In this document: piece after piece, positions 32,390-43,828 of the stretch
How positions within the stretch are numbered: the stretch's first letter is position 1
Layout: every line of letters starts with the position of its first letter
Origin: Hetaerina americana
Taxonomy: Eukaryota > Arthropoda > Insecta > Odonata > Calopterygidae
NCBI GenBank assembly: GCA_022747635.1
Contig: JAKTNV010000001.1
Span: 30,483,990-30,547,989 of the forward strand
Length of the DNA: 64,000 nucleotides
Reading direction: 5' to 3'
Notes under the pieces: model-generated
Told to the model about the DNA's origin: nothing
The model's database searches: none
Seen by the model: only the letters and a program-made list of their open reading frames with translations
Position numbers and translations under genes: made by a program

Positions 32390-34040
32390 AAAGAGAAGAA
32401 GGGACGCAATCGCCGCAGAGTAATCTCACAATCGGAAGTCACGGTAGCAGCAAGACAAACTCAGCGACCCTCATTAGATCCGCGCGGAAAAGGCATAATC
32501 TAGCAGGAGGGGCAATGATATTTGCGTCTCGACTCGCCCTTTCCCTCGAGAAAAATTTATGAGATTTGAAGTAGACTGGAGTTACCATATCATCCAGATA
32601 CGAAAGCACGGGAAAACGGGAAGGGATCCCACAACGGGACCGAGAAAACGACCATAAGCGCCGACGGGAAAAGAAGAAGAAAAAAAATAATCCTCCCAAA
32701 TGGTCGGTTACGTCGCCTGAAACACCACCGTCTCCCATCCGGGGGCTTTTGCCAAAAATTTGGGCGGAGGAACGTGGGGAGGGGAGGAGTGTCGGAGGGG
32801 AAATGAGGGAGGGGGTGGATTGGTAGTTCATTAGACATTCCTCTTGGAGCGGGATGTCGCCGACCGAAGGGCTCGTCCGTGCCCCGTAACCTGCCCGACT
32901 TCCCACGGGGCGCAGCGGGTTCCCATGACACAACGCCGACACGGCGTCACTCACGATGATCCCCAGGCATACGGGGCAGTGTTTCTAATTCCCTGGGTGA
33001 AGTTATCCGGATTTTAGCCTTGATTTTTTTAGTCGTCATCTCTTACTGAAGAATAATTGGCGTAATTATTTATATTCATCGCTACGTATTAATGCTTCAT
33101 CTATGCATTTTTTCATTATATTACAACATTATAAATGATGAAACAAAGGGAAATGAATTATTCATGATTTCTTTTCTTTAAGCAACCTGCTTATACTCTC
33201 ATTCCGCTTTCCTTTAATGCAAAGTATTTAGTTATAGTTTTAATTTTTGTGTTACCATAATATATTTTATATTAATAGGAGTAACCCTAAAGCATCGATC
33301 AATCATTTTACTATAATTCCATCATAAAATATCCTTCCAGAAAAGTTAAATTTTTTCCGCATAGATGGGTGTACCTAGGCAAAAATAAGATTACTTGATG
33401 GTTTTTATCTTTATGAAATTTTACAATATTATTTATTTGCTTACACAAATATATTTTTTCTTCATATTTTACCATTATATAAGATAAAATTGTCTCCTAA
33501 GAACAGAGATCTAGGAGCGGAGATGTGAGATGATTTGGGAAGGGATGAATACCGTTTCATGTAAGAGGAGAAGAGGTGTAGGGGAAAAAAGGAGAGGAAA
33601 ATGAAGAAGGCGGAGGAGGGGAAAGGGAGGAAGAGGTAGCGGGAGGAAGGAAGATGTCGTCCCCTCCTCGGATGACCTTCCCCGCTGATCCATCGTCCGC
33701 CCCCCCCCCCAAGCCGCCTCCACCCGTTTCTTGGCAAAGGCAAATTACTTCCTGCGTCCTTCCCTCTTCCCGTACATCTCACAGCAAACAAGCCTGGCGC
33801 CTCGTTTTTTGCCCGCCAAATTGCATAAATGAGTACGTATGGGGCAGTCCTTATTGTTTCTCCCAACACTCCGGGGTACACACATGAACTCACGACGGTG
33901 GGAAATAAATTCGTTCGCGGTGGACGGGGATGAAAGAGGGGACTTTCGTGACGAAAAAAATAAGTTCCGCAGAAATCTGCTGATGAAGAAGGCAAACATT
34001 TCATCTCGGACGAGTAAATAGCCCGAGAGCCATCCCACGC
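32390..34040. other. two G+C-rich islands separated by A+T-rich DNA
   Basis: Islands at about 32390-32990 and 33500-34040. The + strand is G/A-rich at 32760-32820 and 33530-33650 and C-rich at 33690-33740. Overlapping open frames on both strands have no recognisable domain. A regulatory or untranslated-exon role is inferred from composition only. Confidence 0.33.
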
Positions 34041-35970
34041 TATAAAGTGTTTGATTTCAGCGTGGGCCGGTCTTATTGTTTTTTTACGTCTTAATGTCGA
34101 ACGTGACTGACCGTCTCATCAATCAAGCAGAGCATGCATGCCTATTAATGCACTGCGCTCGGTGGCTAGAGCGTGGAAAATTGTTTTTAATGTTCTGAGA
34201 TTTCGTGTCCATACTTTTATTTTTTCCCTCCTCAGAACCTAAGAAATTATACATTTTTTGTGCGTCGCCGTTATTTTCATTTGAGATTTACCTGCTGTGT
34301 TGAAATATTTTATTTATTAGAGATACAATAATATTACCAATGGAGAATACAAAGAAGGAAATTTAGAATTTATCACCCCTTAGGAACCTTAAAATAACTT
34401 TTACTTTATTTCTGAGAGTGTCGAACAATGAGCGTGAAGTTTTGCATTTTGAAGCCTTTATCTCAACTAAATCAGGGAAATAAACAAAACTCGCAATATG
34501 CTGGCTGTAAGAGGCGAAGATATACACAAACCACCAAAAAAGGTAAAGAATGATGCTTTTAGAGGATGTAGCTGTTTTGATATATTTCAGCTTCTCTCTT
34601 CTTGCAATGTGAACGGAAAATTCGAGAAAGAAAAACATTTCGATAGAGTGAGTAGCGTTTGATTAATTCGACAATGTCACAATCTTTTTATCAGTATAAC
34701 TTGGGGAAACAGGGGTGAGGGGAAATATGATGTTGCTACTTAAGGCAAATGAGGATCTGCACGAAACATTGACCGTAATTCTAGAACAAAACAGTGTTTC
34801 CGGAACATATCCTATGTCGTATTTCTTGTACAGTCAAACACGGAAGCACAAAACGAAGTCATTGGACGGACGAAGAAGTGACTGGTGGTTTCTCTTGCTT
34901 GAGTTGCCTGCACAAATATATATGCACATATGCCTACCATGCATATGTGCAAATATATATATTTTTGATACAACAACATGATTTGAGACAACACTATGAT
35001 TCATTTCTTCTTTAAAAGTTTCCATAGAAAGAATAGACTAGTTGTTCCCTGATAGAATAAAAATCGAGATAATCACCATACAAACGATGTCCAGTCGAAA
35101 ATATATTGTAAAGTGGTTTATTAACAGTTTATCAAAACTGAAAATAATGGAGAATTTATGTGCTTAGAATTTGAAATAAGAAAGCCGTCGATTCATTTTT
35201 TTAAACAGGCCATCAAAATTGCTTTGCAAATATCTACAGTCTAAATCAATTCATTGCATAGTTAACTTCCGTGTGTAGACATGTAGCTATTGCCAATGTC
35301 TTCAATGTTCTAAGAAACATTATATTGCTAACGATGACTCATCATAAATAAGTAGTGTCTTTAGAATTAAAGCAGCCATAATAACTATGAAATACGGGGA
35401 TGCGGAATGAAGTAATATTGAAATTCATTTAGTGGCAATGGAAGAAAAAGTGACTTGCTCATAATGACTTGAGTTTCCTCGGGATTCGAATTGGAAAACG
35501 GGATTTTTTTAAATAAAGAACATCAGAGCAAGGACGTACAAACACCCAAGTCCGCTTTGGACTATTGGATGGACTTTGACTGCAATATTTAGCCGGAAAT
35601 TCAATGTTTAATTTAATAGAGTTTCAAAAAGCAACATATATCTCCGTAAAATGTTTTACACATAATCACGGTAATATTTTTCAGCTAATAGTACTGACCA
35701 TTTATCTTCTTTTTACTGTTAGCTTTAAAAAATCCTCTCAGACTCCACTAATAGTGCATTGCTCGAAGAAGTGGAAAGAAAGACATCTCATGCGAATTTA
35801 GGCAGCTCTTTTTTAATTTGATAAATCATATGAACAGCTGCACTAGAGCATTGCCGGGATTTGTGCTCCAAGCGAGTGATCAAGCAATTTATCAGGTTTC
35901 GATACAAGCTTTATTCATTTGCATACGGTTCAATCAGATGACGATTTTAACTATATGATTTTGTGAGTGC
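34041..35970. other. A+T-rich DNA with one hairpin
   Basis: No gene was recognised. The notable structure is the perfect 10-bp hairpin at 34924-34950 within TA-rich sequence. Confidence 0.55.
34924..34950. repeat. 10-bp hairpin GCACATATGC...GCATATGTGC
   Basis: Perfect inverted repeat with a 7-base loop (CTACCAT), extended on both sides by imperfectly pairing TATATAT. Probably a quasi-palindrome in A+T-rich DNA. Confidence 0.85.
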
Positions 35971-35982
35971 TTATTATTTATC

Positions 35983-36263
35983 GTGGGTCGCGGTAGTGCG
36001 TTTCTCAGGTCGCGGTGGACTGCTGACTGGGGGGGAACCGGGTTCGATTCCCGGGAAAGGCACTCTGGGCATCTGCAACTCCACCCAAGCTATGTGATTT
36101 TTTGGGTACCAGATACTCCTGGGAAACCATTACCGGCACAGAGAAAGCAATTGGCCTCCCTACCCTGATGTGGGAATTTCACACGCCGTCGGGCTTAGTA
36201 CTGGGTGGGCTCTACCATCACCCTATCAAACCAACCTTCGGGTTGATTGCTGTTTATGGTTTT
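35983..36263 (+). mobile_element. tRNA-derived SINE, family 1 (copy b), with target duplication
   Basis: Best-preserved copy of the family. The head has GGTCGCGGTGGACTGCTGAC and the B box GGGTTCGATTCCCGG near 36044. The body follows with GGGTACCAGATACTCCTGGG, AATTGGCCTCCCTACCCTGA, CGGGCTTAGTACTGGGTG and AACCAACCTTCGGGTTGAT. A 12-bp direct repeat TTATTATTTATC at 35971-35982 and 36264-36275 brackets it exactly, as LINE-mediated insertion would leave. Confidence 0.9.
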
Positions 36264-36275
36264 TTATTATTTATC

Positions 36276-37242
36276 ATCAAGCGGTTAGTTAATTCAATTT
36301 GATACATTAATATTAATTCAATATTTTCATATTACGCCAAAGATTTGAGGTCTAAAGTTTACCTTTCAACCTAAAACTAACCTTTTCAATCAGAAAGTGG
36401 CGTCTGACCTATTATTTTCTTAAACGGTTTCTAATAGAAGCCTTCCAATGGTTCACCACTCCCAATTCGGGGTGCCTACCTTCCATTTTTTATATTATTT
36501 ATATAAATATATATTATTTTTTCAATGTATACTTTTTAACTATAATGAACTTTTAAAAAACGTAGTACTTCATATAATACATCTGTGGCTACTTTTTACA
36601 GTATGCATCTACAGACCAAAGTCCATTGAAACAAGTATACATTACCTTAAATACTTTCGTTTCGTTTCCTTTTACTTGAAATGATTTGCCGGCTATTCCT
36701 GCCATGCTCTTTCTCCCACCAAATCGTGTTCGGATCACTTTATCCATTACTGCTCGTTTAGATTCCCTCATTAATGGGAACCGAGCTACATTATTTATGT
36801 GGTGCTGCTATTTGTTGCCCGATAACTTTTTATTTATATAATGTTTTTCTTTTTTATTTTTCCAAGGTAATTGGCGTTATGCTTTTTTTGGACTAAATAA
36901 ATAAATAAGATGAGGACATTTCTAATGGTTTGGATAGAAATACCCGTAAGTAGAGGAAGGTATAGAATAAGGAAAAATTACTTGCCAAAAAACGAGAGAA
37001 GTTAAAAGGAGTACAGTATACACATTAGTGGAAGCATATAGAATATTAAGGGGAAAGAGAAATGGAAAATAAAAGGGTGTCAAAAATGTAAGAAACAGGA
37101 AAAACAATGATGAAAAGCTTTCGGAAGTAACTTTAAAAATAATTTCTAAATGCAAGTCCGCAAAATGATACCTTCAAGTGACAGCACGAAAACATCCTCC
37201 GAAAAAGGAAATATATAACTACTAAATACATGAGAAGGAGCG
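36276..37242. other. A+T-rich DNA, no gene seen
   Basis: Short open frames only, between two copies of the same SINE. Confidence 0.55.
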
Positions 37243-37515
37243 AACGTGGTAGTCCAGCGGGTAGAGTGCTGGACTACCACGTATGACTGTAGGGTCCAGT
37301 TTCGATTTCAGATGACGCGTCTGGACATCCTCAGCTTTACCCAAGGTGTCTGATTTTTCATTTATTAAATATTCCTGAATTCTACAGGGGATACAGTGAA
37401 AGAAACTGGCTCCTCTACCCTGATGTGTGCAATTCTCACGCCTTTGGGCTTAGTATTGGGTGAGCTCTAGCATCACTTATCCAGCCAACCTTCGGGTGGA
37501 TAACTGTATTTTTCT
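37243..37515 (+). mobile_element. tRNA-derived SINE, family 1 (copy c)
   Basis: The head has CGTGGTAGTCCAGCGGGTAG then AGTGCTGGACTACCACG, with a decayed B box TTTCGATTTC. The body has CCTCTACCCTGATGTG, GGGCTTAGTATTGGGTGAGC and CCAACCTTCGGGTGGAT. The internal GGTACC block is degraded. It is older than copy b by eye, and no clear target duplication was found. Confidence 0.8.
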
Positions 37516-40500
37516 TAATGTTAGATGGTTAAAAAATGCAATTATAGACCAAAAAATGGCAGTGAAATAAGAGAGAGCCTGAAATTCTGAAGCCAACTAA
37601 AAATGTATTTACTGACATGAAAAGTTTAAGAACAAGACAAGTTCATGATGAGAGAAAATTATAGCTGACCCCATGATAAATAAAGACATGTTTCTGAAAG
37701 AAAAAACAAGCTATTTGTAAAACATTTTGGGAAGAGGGAAAACGGATGTCAAAAGAATAAAAACAAAGGTATAAAGTAAGTTATAAAGCATTATGCAATG
37801 TTTTTACAATGTTTGTGAGACTGGGATTCAACGATTTTTTTAAACGCTAAGCAATATGTTATCTTTTTCCTAAAGTATTTATGTATTCTTTCTCAGTGAA
37901 AAATGAGTCATGCAACACGTCAACAATTAATTAGTCCGTCTGCATGTTTAGTGAGCACACGCTGGGATATTGACCCACCCCTGAGGATTACTCTTCTGAA
38001 AATTATGGAATTTTGTTGTTACACGAACAGAAGACCTTTTGATCCAACGCGGGCTCGGTCCTTTGAAAGGAAAGGAGTTAGAGGAAATTCAGCGCAAACG
38101 CTTATTTCAATCAAGAAAATTTAGAGTACCCGCAAATCATTAAAAGCTAATAAAATTTTTCAGTTAAGACTCTGAATACTTTTTCAAGATAAACCTGTGG
38201 ATTCAAGACTGTTATTATACTCCGAAGTTTTCAAAATGGGTTATTTATTATTCATTTATTCTTCAACAGAATGACATTTCCTATTCATTGTTATCTTACT
38301 CATAATTATGGAGAAACGTTAGTTCTTCCCGTTAGGGGGCTGGGTAGAGACGAGCATCAAACGTGAAAAATCAGTAAATAATTACGAATGCTTCATGAAT
38401 GAATGCTAGGCGTACGGTAATGGCCGTTGGCACTATTGACGAGGAGATCAATAGACTCCTCGGAATGTAAGCGGAGCTTTTGTTTAACTCACTTGGTATT
38501 CTCCTTCATCCACCTAGCGCTGCTTTAAGACTTAAAAATTCCGTTTTAAATTAGCTCACCGTACTCATCTTACTGGTAAGAAAAAACTTTAAACGTTAAA
38601 ACATTCAATCACGCCAAAATCTTTCTCAATTATTTGGTAGGGCTACCATAACTGCTAGGAAAAGGAAAGAGTTTTTTTCACATCAATATTTGGCAACATA
38701 GATAAAAAAATAAAAAGAGGCTATATTTTACCAAAGATAAGGGATATCAAAAGAGTGAAACTGGTGGGTAATCAATGGTCATTTAAAAAAAAATCTCATT
38801 CGAAAAATAATTAACGAATTTCATCGGAAATAAATTTAATAGCCTGCATAGCAATGACACTAAGTGAAAAGAAAATTATTTTTTAATGGAATTCAAAGGT
38901 AAAAAGGAATTAATATTTAATTGAGGATTTTTTCCTCGGCAAATTATGTATCAACGACTGATGAATAGGAGATCAGAGTGAAGTAGTATAACTCGGAAGA
39001 ATATGAAATACATCGGTGAGCGACGGATTGGGTCGTTGATTGCTATCTTGTTCGATGCTCTTCCCAGAACTGGACGATTCCCTTCGAAGCTAAATAGTTT
39101 TTCGGTACATTTCTATGGTAGTGGTACCTTATATTATAGGGCTTCATAGTCCTTCGAAAACAAAAGATTAAATTAAATAACAAGATTCGGTATACATTGG
39201 CAGATATTACTATTTCCCTGGTTTTAAGCCTTTTCTTTCCTTCCCTAAAGTTTTGATCTAAATGGAATTTCGCAAATTAAGGTTTCATTCACTTCCCGCA
39301 TAATTAAAATAAGAATACAAATACTAAAGGAAAATATCACAATTTGAGCATTTATCGCTCCTTTATGAAAACATTTTACAGAAGACGATAGAAGTGACTT
39401 AAGCATGAGAATGCAACAACCTCCAAGAGTAAAAATCATTCGCCTTGATCGGAATCCAGGTTTCTGCGAATGATGATGATACTATTTTGAAATTATCGCA
39501 TTGCAATGCACATTAGCGGATGGCTCCATTAAGAGTTCATTTCTAAGTATCTCCTGCAGTTTTTTAAATTAAAATAAATAAAGGAATTAATGCCATTAAT
39601 ATTTATATCATGTGTATGTGGGTTAAACCATTTATAAAGAACTGTAGAAAATGTGTCAAGAGAAATACAATTCCATGATTCTCGAAAGATTATGAGTCAC
39701 GTGTTTTTGTTTTCCCAGGTGATAAAAGAGAAGGACAGCGATACCAATTTATTAGAAATATTCATCTCCCAAGCACAAAAATTTTAAAAGGAAAATTCAA
39801 TATTTTTTGAGCTCGATTTCAAGGTGGCCTAAGCTGATTAGTTCGGAAATGCAAGTTGACGCTGTGGGATGAGCACTGTCAGTGTTACTTGGAATGCGTG
39901 TGCTTGAAAGAGCTTTTTTCTCGTGGGCACAATGGGCTATTAGTGAGAGTTGAGCGCTTTCAATTACCCCGCATTGTCTGAAAGCGGAAGTTCGTAATGC
40001 CCAGGTAAATTTCACACAGTTTTTCCCTCTTAATAAAAGTCGTCACCGACCGAGATTTGTACCAAAAGGTTCCCTCATTCTATAGATATGGCTATTTGAA
40101 TTTACAATGTTTTTAATTTGAAGTGGAATTCACTTCCTTGTCTCAATTGCATAAATATTCAAATATTTATTGAACATCGATGAGGATCTTGAGTTATTTA
40201 AGAAAACGCGTACCAAATATTATATATTTGGTAATCGAATTCATTTATATTAACAATTGTATCAACAATTGAGGCAGAACTCTTTGAAAAATATCTAAAT
40301 TTATCTTAATTTCACTTCATTAAGCTCTTTTACAATTAAATTAAAATGGTAAAAATATTTCGGGGGATATGCAAAGTGTATGGGTCTCCAATTTTATTTC
40401 CACCGAAAAATGCACTGCAAAATTACTGCATAGATGATAATTTAGCGATTCAGTTGGAAGGTGAAGACGTAAAATAAAAATTAAATCATGATAAAGCTCT

Positions 40501-41699
40501 TGCTTGTCGATAATGTTTTTAGTTTTCCCTTATTTGAAAACGACCACTGGAAGTGCATTAATATTACATAGATTTTAATTGTGATATTCAGAATATTTTT
40601 ATATTATACAGTGTTAAAATAATATGCAGGAAAGAGTAATAGCCAAAAATAAAAACACAGTCAACCTGGAAACCAAGAGAGTGATAAGTAATAACATGAT
40701 AGGTGCAATCGGAATGAATATTACGTAACTAAAATGAAATTGGATTCCGTATAATGTTGCGAAGTTAATGCATATTTTAACGATTTCCCTTTTCTACGCC
40801 GAAGTTCGGCAATCAAAGAAAAAACAAAATATATTAAAGCGGCGTTGAATATATCTTAATGCCAATATGTTAAGTTTTATATAAGATTATTTATTCTTTA
40901 GTCAACCCGACTACTTGTACTTGAAGATGAGACCACGTATGTCAATTTGTTATTCTAGATGAACTCTCAAGCAAAACATAATTTTAAAATGGAAGTAGAC
41001 AATATATTATTGAGAGGACTTTTCATATTTAATGTAACTCCTCTAATGATTATGAAATTTTTTATTCATTCTTTACCTTATTGGTACGATGAAACAGCAA
41101 GATTTCACAGCCGTTGAACTCTCCCTATTCTCGCTATTCTTTAATAGCTGGTTTAGTTCAAAATATACAAGACTGAACGAATAAAATGTACGAAAAAGCA
41201 TTTACTGATATTAATTTTAGCGTAAATTACCAAATATTTTGCGTTATATGATTCAATAAACCATTTGAAAGTCGCCTAATAAGTTAAAGCACTAATGATT
41301 GCCAAACTTCCAAACAGCAATCATTTGGTAATTTAACTAATCATTGGTGACAAAATAGGATATATTTTATCAAAGATTTATGAGTTACTTAATTTTAGTA
41401 CGCCATTAGTACGCGTATCAACTAAATTTTCAGACCAATTAGCATATATTAATCACAAGTTATTAAATGAATGCCTGGAATCAGGCACGGATACATTAAA
41501 AACTAAAATTAAACCGATTAGCTGATTTGGAGCATAACTAAATAACGTGAATTACCGTTCCCAGATGTTATTCTCACTGATGCAAACCTTATCCTCCTTG
41601 CGTACGGACACGTTAATGATATCCTCTCGTCCTACCTATGAGGGAGCAGACCCGTAAATTGAAGCGCTAATTGAAAACTTAGGCTTCCGCTCTCTGAAT
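37516..41699. other. long A+T-rich tract, no gene seen
   Basis: About 4.2 kb with short open frames only. A 10-bp quasi-palindrome (TACCAAATAT...ATATTTGGTA) lies at 40211-40233. Confidence 0.55.
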
Positions 41700-42758
41700 A
41701 AGAAGACGGGGGGAAAAGAGAAGATTAAAACCTTCCCGGAGGAAAGTAAAACTCACAAGTTGCCAGGACGGGGGATGGGCAGGGAAGCAAAGTCGAGGCG
41801 AGCGAAACAAAGATATTCACCCTTCCCATCCCAGTTTGCACTTGACAACATGCTCAACTCGCATTCGTTCGCCCCTTCCGCGATTTCATTTTTCGTTCCC
41901 TCCCTGACACGATGGAGGTCTCAGCACGGCCAAGGGAAGGGAAAGGTGTGACCGACCCCGCTCGAGTTCACCCGAGTCCCTCCACTCCTCTGGCAGGTAC
42001 ACCCCCGCCCCTCTCGCCCCTGCCATCGAGTTGAGCACGCCGGGGGTAGTAAGCAGACCCTTGGGAGAGAAGAAGTGGAAGATCCGTTGCCATCAGTCTA
42101 TTGGAGTCGACGGCGAGAGGGAGGGAGTGAGGGGTGGGAGACTGAGCGAGCGAGGGTGGCAGGCGAGGGAGGATGTAGTAGGAGGAGGGTGAGGGAGAGG
42201 AGGGATCGAGGAAGAGGAGGCGACCTCAGATCCTCCGGGAGGAAGAGGAGGTGGGGGAGTGCAGAGCAGAGCGGGATTGAGAAGCCTAGGGAGGAGGGGC
42301 GGCAAGGCAACGGGAGAGAGAGAGAGAGAAGGAGAGAAGCTATAAAGCGTCTCAGCCGGAGCCGTCGACCCCAAACGCGTACAGAGTTCCGCTTAGGAAG
42401 GAGGTTGGTTGATTTTCCTGTGGCTTCCGCAGGCACCGTCCGCTCGCTCCGCCGCCGTTGCGTTCCTTCCGAGGCTCTCGACAAGTTCTTCCTCGGGCTA
42501 CTGCTGGGAAACGGCAAGGAGTTCGTCTGATTTGTGATTTTTCTCCCCCACCCCGGTGTCTTTCTCCAGGGGTCCCTCTTCATCTCTCCTATAAGCGAGG
42601 ACAGTGTGAGAGTGACTTGATATCGGCAGAACTGAGCTGTGTAGAAGAGTGGTGGTGCGAGGAAGAGTGCGGAGAGATAGAAGAGGCTGCTCGCTGGTGT
42701 CTTTAGAACCTTTGGAGGTGAATACGCTGAGGACAGTCGGAAGGGATCGTGCTAAAAG
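41700..42758 (+). promoter_or_regulatory. candidate promoter and non-coding first exon
   Basis: G+C- and CpG-rich island. Purine-rich GAGGGAG/GGAGGA repeats (42110-42300) and a perfect (GA)n run (42313-42328) precede TATAAAG at 42341. Repeated GAGAG is the binding motif of insect GAGA factor. The island continues to 42758, where AAAAG is followed by GTAAGG, a good 5' splice site, and composition drops at once to A+T-rich. Open frames across it (42075-42530 + and 42098-42583 -) overlap and have no recognisable domain. The simplest reading is a + strand promoter with a spliced 5' untranslated exon of roughly 390 bases. The coding exons would lie beyond this window or in DNA I could not recognise. 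Confidence 0.45.
42341..42347 (+). promoter_or_regulatory. TATA box candidate
   Basis: TATAAAG placed just after a (GA)n run inside a CpG island. The start site would be expected near 42370; no strong initiator match is seen there. Confidence 0.4.
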
Positions 42759-43577
42759 GTAAGGGTTAAATCGGGCGACTCTTATGTATATTTTCCGTGC
42801 CATTTGAATTTTCCCCTTTGAAATACTCTCTGCTATCTTGAAATTAATTCTTTCATTGAACAGTAAATTCTCCTGGGTGTAGTAGCATTTTAACTCTAAC
42901 CCAAATATTCGAGTTATATGTATTATGAATTATTTAGCTATAATTATGGCTTCGATAATAAATCAAACCTTTTAAGACCGTTGCGCATGACATCAATTGG
43001 GTTGTTAAAATATGAACCTTTTTCTAATTGCAGAATATTAAAAAGCCAATCATTATAAACATTTTTCGAAAAGGGCTTTGTTTGAGAATTTATAATATAT
43101 AAGAGTATCTTATCTGCTTGGAATTTATCTGCTTGTCTAATCTGGAGGCATTTACCTGAAATAATTCCACGTTTTATATGTATGAAAATTGCATAATGAG
43201 TCACGAAGATGCCTCTTTTATTAAATAGTTTTTTATTTTCAATTTAAATCAAGTGAATGGTGAACATAAAAATTTGCTATTTTAAAAGACAAATACGCTT
43301 CTTAAAATATGCATTTGATTGTTTTTTTCCTCATCGGTCATTGAAGTCACCGCTGAGTCGTAACTAAAATTTGTTCTAAGGAAATACAGCACCCATGAAC
43401 TAACTTTGCTCCAGAAAACTTTTATTATAACTCTTTAATTTAATGTTAAAAAAGTTTCAACAAGTTTATTTAAAGGAAAATTGGTAATTGTAATTGAGAA
43501 AGCATCAGGCTTCAGCGAAAATAGTGACGATTCTGTCATTTAATTATTTGTATATTAAGTATCAACCATAAACACAA
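42759..43577. other. A+T-rich DNA, probable intron start
   Basis: Follows the splice-donor-like GTAAGG. No gene or repeat recognised. Confidence 0.4.
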
Positions 43578-43828
43578 TAATCAACCCGAAGATCGGTTTG
43601 GTACGTAATGATAGAGTTCACCCAGTAATAAGCCGGACAGCGTGCGAAATTCAAACGTCAGGGTAAGGGGGCCAGTTCCTTTCCCAGTGCCGGTTATGGT
43701 TTCCCAGGTAGATCTGGTGCCCGAAAAATCTCATAGCTTCGGTGGAGTTCTAGGTGCAGGGAGGCTTGCCCGGGAATCAAACCCGGGCCCTCCAGTAGCC
43801 CTCTCTACCCCTGGACTACCACGACCAA
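43578..43828 (-). mobile_element. tRNA-derived SINE, family 1 (copy d)
   Basis: Minus-strand copy. The head at the right reads GGTCGTGGTAGTCCAGGGGT, with a B box GGGTTTGATTCCCGGG near 43787. The body shows GGCACCAGATCTACCTGGGA, a CTGGCCCCCTTACCCTGA block, and ends at the left with CGATCTTCGGGTTGATTATT. The open frame on the opposite strand is a by-product. Confidence 0.85.

Noticed and set aside
36005..36065. Possible true tRNA gene, with similar heads at 5.24, 37.25, 43.79 and 29.1 kb
   Set aside because: A and B boxes are present, but the sequences continue into a shared tRNA-unrelated body and occur in several copies, which makes them SINEs.
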